Positions 7,702 through 9,821 of a stretch of DNA of 9,821 nucleotides are shown in pieces. A program made the translations under genes and the position numbers. Every line of letters starts with the position of its first letter. The first letter of the stretch is position 1. The notes beneath the pieces were generated by a model, which searched no databases, was not told where the DNA came from, and saw nothing but the letters and a program-made list of their open reading frames with translations. The DNA lies in assembly GCA_937916185.1 (NCBI GenBank), contig CALGGD010000236.1:1-9821 (forward strand), in the 5' to 3' direction. The stretch comes from an uncultured Oxalobacter sp. Lineage in GTDB: Bacteria > Pseudomonadota > Gammaproteobacteria > Burkholderiales > Burkholderiaceae_D.

Positions 7702-7728
7702 CATAGAATTATGACTGGATGAAATTTC

Positions 7729-8907
7729 TCAAATTTTCGTTTTTCTTCTGTTTGCTGGCAGGATAATCGCTTCGGGCAACAATGAGATGCTGTAACTGCC
7801 TTTCTGTGGTGAGAGGAAGAGGTCACTGAAGGTTTCTCCCATTTCATCACCAACAGCTTTTTTTATTTTTGAAATACGGCTCGCCAGATATTTTTTAAGG
7901 AATCGGATGTTTTCATTTGACTGTGGATTTGAGTTCTGGAATATTTTTGCAGCCTGTTTCATGCGTGCCTCAGTGCTTTTCTCAACAAGGTTGCCATAAG
8001 CGACAGAGTCAACCGTGACAACCTGCGCATAGTAAGTCAGGTATTCCTGGAACAATATGCCAGCAACATCTTCATCTGGGACAATGGCTGGCAGTTCCTG
8101 TTTCTTGCGGTTGCCCAGCCAAAGGAGCAACGCAAATTGCGATGCTTCCAGTTTTATCGGCTGATGTCCGTGAAACTGCACAGTCCTGCTTTCAATATCA
8201 AAACGCATCTCAGACGGCAGGTTGTCCTGCAGGGCATGGACGGTATCAGAATAGTTGCCTGTGGTCAGGAAGCTTTTCGGCAGGCAGGAACGGAGACGTA
8301 CCAGTGGGATGTTTGCCAGGATGACTTCAGCGTTCCTGGTATCGACCTGCATCCCGTTGTCCAGTGTCAGCAGATAGGGGGACTGTGATGGGAAATAGAA
8401 ATCACGGCAGTTTTCGTATTGCTCAGATACCAGCACATGTGAGAGCCGATCCTGTTCACGGGCAAACAGTGACAGGGCATAGCCAATATAAAACCCCATG
8501 GTTTTTCTGCCGCCTGCCATGGAGACATGGAGGGCACAGTCCGGTTCTTGGCATATCTGTCTGACTGTGCTGACAATCCTGTCGGCAGCAAGAGTATTTT
8601 CTTCCAATGTCCTGATGTCATCAAGGGGCGTACCATGCCTGTCTGTGATGACATCGATGCAGGATTCATCAAACCTGATTTTCCCTTCAAGATGATATTC
8701 CCGACAGAAGTTGTGGAAATGGCCGTTCTGGTCATTCAACAATCCATTCGTCACATGGTTTCTGCCACGTGTGGTGGTGATGAGCCTGATTTCGGTTGGG
8801 GTGAAACCCTGCTCAGTCACCAGTGCATACAGGGTCTCTGTCACAATCTGCGGTGACATGCCTGTGACACAGAGCAGGATGCGCTTCTGAAAATTGTTTG
8901 GGGTCAT
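7729..8907 (-). CDS. CRISPR-associated ring nuclease Csm6 family (NE0113/TIGR02584 CARF protein) with winged-helix-like C-terminus
   Basis: The N-terminal half is a CARF domain of the NE0113 family: RILLCVTGMSPQIVTETLYA (9-28) and the ligand-loop motif HVSMAGGRKTMGFYIGYALS (127-146). Databases call this family 'ring nuclease Csm6', expected to bind and degrade cyclic tetra-adenylate. There is no convincing HEPN domain. The C-terminal half resembles an OmpR/PhoB winged helix: strand and helix FDIESRTVQFHGHQPIKLEA (236-255), a helix like a recognition helix at 337-352 (LKKYLASRISKIKKAV), then the wing-like SPQKGSYSISLL (366-377), with an extra helical segment of about 60 residues between. I chose the ATG at 8907 because it overlaps the upstream stop as ATGA, like other junctions here; an in-frame TTG at 8919 is less likely. 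Protein length is 392. Upstream position to cas10 and close coupling to the Can2-like gene suggest it tunes the cyclic-nucleotide response. Confidence 0.88.
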   Translation of the reverse strand: MTPNNFQKRILLCVTGMSPQIVTETLYALVTEQGFTPTEIRLITTTRGRNHVTNGLLNDQNGHFHNFCREYHLEGKIRFDESCIDVITDRHGTPLDDIRTLEENTLAADRIVSTVRQICQEPDCALHVSMAGGRKTMGFYIGYALSLFAREQDRLSHVLVSEQYENCRDFYFPSQSPYLLTLDNGMQVDTRNAEVILANIPLVRLRSCLPKSFLTTGNYSDTVHALQDNLPSEMRFDIESRTVQFHGHQPIKLEASQFALLLWLGNRKKQELPAIVPDEDVAGILFQEYLTYYAQVVTVDSVAYGNLVEKSTEARMKQAAKIFQNSNPQSNENIRFLKKYLASRISKIKKAVGDEMGETFSDLFLSPQKGSYSISLLPEAIILPANRRKTKI

Positions 8908-9821
8908 TGGCTGATCCAAGTTCTGATCTGGTTTTCTAAATTCATAAGCTGGCTGGCATCGATGACTTTGATTTGAAGGTCTTTTGCCCGACGTCTCGTA
9001 TGTTCATCCAATTTCCTATAGCTGACCAGCATTCCTTTTGTGTTCAGCCCGCCCAATTCTGATAGAGAATCCAGTTTGTACAGTGTGTCCCGTCCTTTTT
9101 CTCCGTCTTCATCGAATTTCTTGGTCTTGCATTCAATCAGGTGTAGGCGGTTTTTTGCGAGGAAGATGACATCCAGTTCATTTTCAGAACCAAAGCGGCT
9201 GTTGTTGATTTTGATGTTCTTGCCAAAATCTTGCGGGGATATTTTTCTAATAATGTCATAGACATGGTCTTCCAGCCATCCGCCATTGGCAAAAGTGCGG
9301 GCATCTTCATCGGTAAATGTCATCAGATTCCCTCTCAGGGAAACAAGACCTTTTCCGATGAAATCGTCGAGAATCCGATTGAAATTCTCATCTTTCAGTA
9401 TATGTTCAGGAACTTCGACTTCAAGGGACTTAGCTGTTTCGGCTTTATGTGCCAGCCAGTTCAGATTGCCAATTGCTTTTGAGAAAAGATTGGCATCCTT
9501 GACCAGGTTATCCCTCAGTGCTTTGGCAGGACTATATTTCATATCAGAGGAGGGTTTAGGTTGCATTTCATACCCATGGACATTGAGATAATCTTTCAAT
9601 GTCAGTTTGATAACCGGGATGTCGCTGAAGTCTTCCTGTGGTGTATGTATTTGGATTTCATTGCTGCTGTGGTTGACATAAAAGTAAGGGCAGTCATTGT
9701 AGAACGCGGCAGCCTGTGCTGCGATTGCCATAGGTTTGGTTCCGCCTGTTACATTGAAGGCGACGGATTTCCCGGCATACTTTTCTTTGACAAGGTTCTC
9801 CAAGATGGTATTGATTTCCCT
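8904..9821 (-). CDS. can2: Can2/Card1-like CARF nuclease (DUF1887), 5' end beyond window
   Basis: This 305-residue fragment is open to the right edge, so the start and the first part of the CARF domain are missing; the TTG at 9803 is only an internal codon. The CARF ligand motif is present: SVAFNVTGGTKPMAIAAQAA, about 20-39 residues into the fragment. A linker of mainly helical and winged-helix character follows, then a C-terminal PD-(D/E)XK nuclease: GGWLEDHVYDII, NELDVIFLAKNRLHLIECKT (catalytic Glu/Asp and the E-C-K triad), and a C-terminal helix. This is the layout of Can2/Card1, which is activated by cyclic tetra-adenylate and nicks DNA and, in some cases, RNA. Only one CARF is visible; if a second CARF and nuclease-like domain lie upstream it would be Can1-like instead. 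The stop overlaps the next gene's ATG by 4 bases, so the two are co-translated. Confidence 0.88.
   Translation of the reverse strand, partial: REINTILENLVKEKYAGKSVAFNVTGGTKPMAIAAQAAAFYNDCPYFYVNHSSNEIQIHTPQEDFSDIPVIKLTLKDYLNVHGYEMQPKPSSDMKYSPAKALRDNLVKDANLFSKAIGNLNWLAHKAETAKSLEVEVPEHILKDENFNRILDDFIGKGLVSLRGNLMTFTDEDARTFANGGWLEDHVYDIIRKISPQDFGKNIKINNSRFGSENELDVIFLAKNRLHLIECKTKKFDEDGEKGRDTLYKLDSLSELGGLNTKGMLVSYRKLDEHTRRRAKDLQIKVIDASQLMNLENQIRTWISQ

Noticed and set aside
8164..8181. R-x4-H pattern (RTVQFH) in the NE0113 CARF protein, as in HEPN RNases
   Set aside because: It lies in a predicted strand at the start of a winged-helix-like segment, not in a HEPN helix, so it is probably coincidence.
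8210..8219. Sequence close to the Neisseria DNA uptake 10-mer (one mismatch)
   Set aside because: Only one imperfect copy in 9.8 kb and it falls inside a coding sequence; real uptake sequences are more frequent and usually exact.
8908..8919. TTG start at 8919 for the NE0113 CARF protein
   Set aside because: The ATG at 8907 gives the 4-base ATGA overlap seen at other junctions and keeps the conserved CARF start intact.
9801..9803. TTG at 9803 as the start of the Can2-like protein
   Set aside because: The frame stays open to the window edge and the first half of the CARF fold is missing, so the true start lies outside.

Overview
The window holds the core of a type III-A (Csm) CRISPR-Cas locus, encoded entirely on the minus strand, so it reads from right to left. 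The cas region is moderately GC-balanced, uses ordinary bacterial ATG starts and tightly packed genes, and its family set (long Csm1/Cas10 with HD domain, NE0113-type CARF protein, PF10040-type Cas6) fits a proteobacterium, perhaps a betaproteobacterium. That placement is an inference from gene families only; nothing in the window fixes the taxon.

Layout in transcription order. (1) 9821-8904: 3' part of a Can2/Card1-like effector (CARF domain plus PD-(D/E)XK nuclease), cut by the right window edge. (2) 8907-7729: a CARF protein of the NE0113/TIGR02584 'ring nuclease Csm6' family with a C-terminal segment resembling an OmpR/PhoB-type winged helix. (3) A 72-base AT-rich gap. (4) 7656-1414: csm1(cas10), csm2, csm3, csm4 and csm5 with gaps of 11 bases or less or ATGA overlaps. 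(5) 1404-490: cas6. (6) 1-489: an AT-rich flank (about 37% GC over 1-360) with what looks like a frame-broken small gene and the first 33 codons of an unrecognised gene that leaves the left edge.

How it works together (family knowledge applied to this sequence). Cas6 cuts the CRISPR transcript into crRNAs. Csm1-Csm5 form the interference complex, with Csm3 as the target-RNA cutting backbone (Asp34 present), Csm4 at the crRNA 5' end, Csm5 at the other end and Csm2 as the small subunit. Cas10 has an intact-looking HD nuclease motif and an intact GGDD cyclase motif, so the complex should cut ssDNA and make cyclic oligoadenylate when it meets target RNA. The Can2-like nuclease is the likely receiver of that signal and the NE0113 protein the likely signal-degrading or signal-sensing regulator. 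No HEPN-type Csm6/Csx1 is present.

No cas1, cas2 or CRISPR array is visible in the window, and I saw no tRNA, rRNA or complete mobile element. The main points worth a second look are the long C-terminal extension of Csm5, the CARF plus winged-helix architecture of the NE0113 protein, the pairing of that protein with a Can2-like effector, and the decayed, compositionally different left flank.
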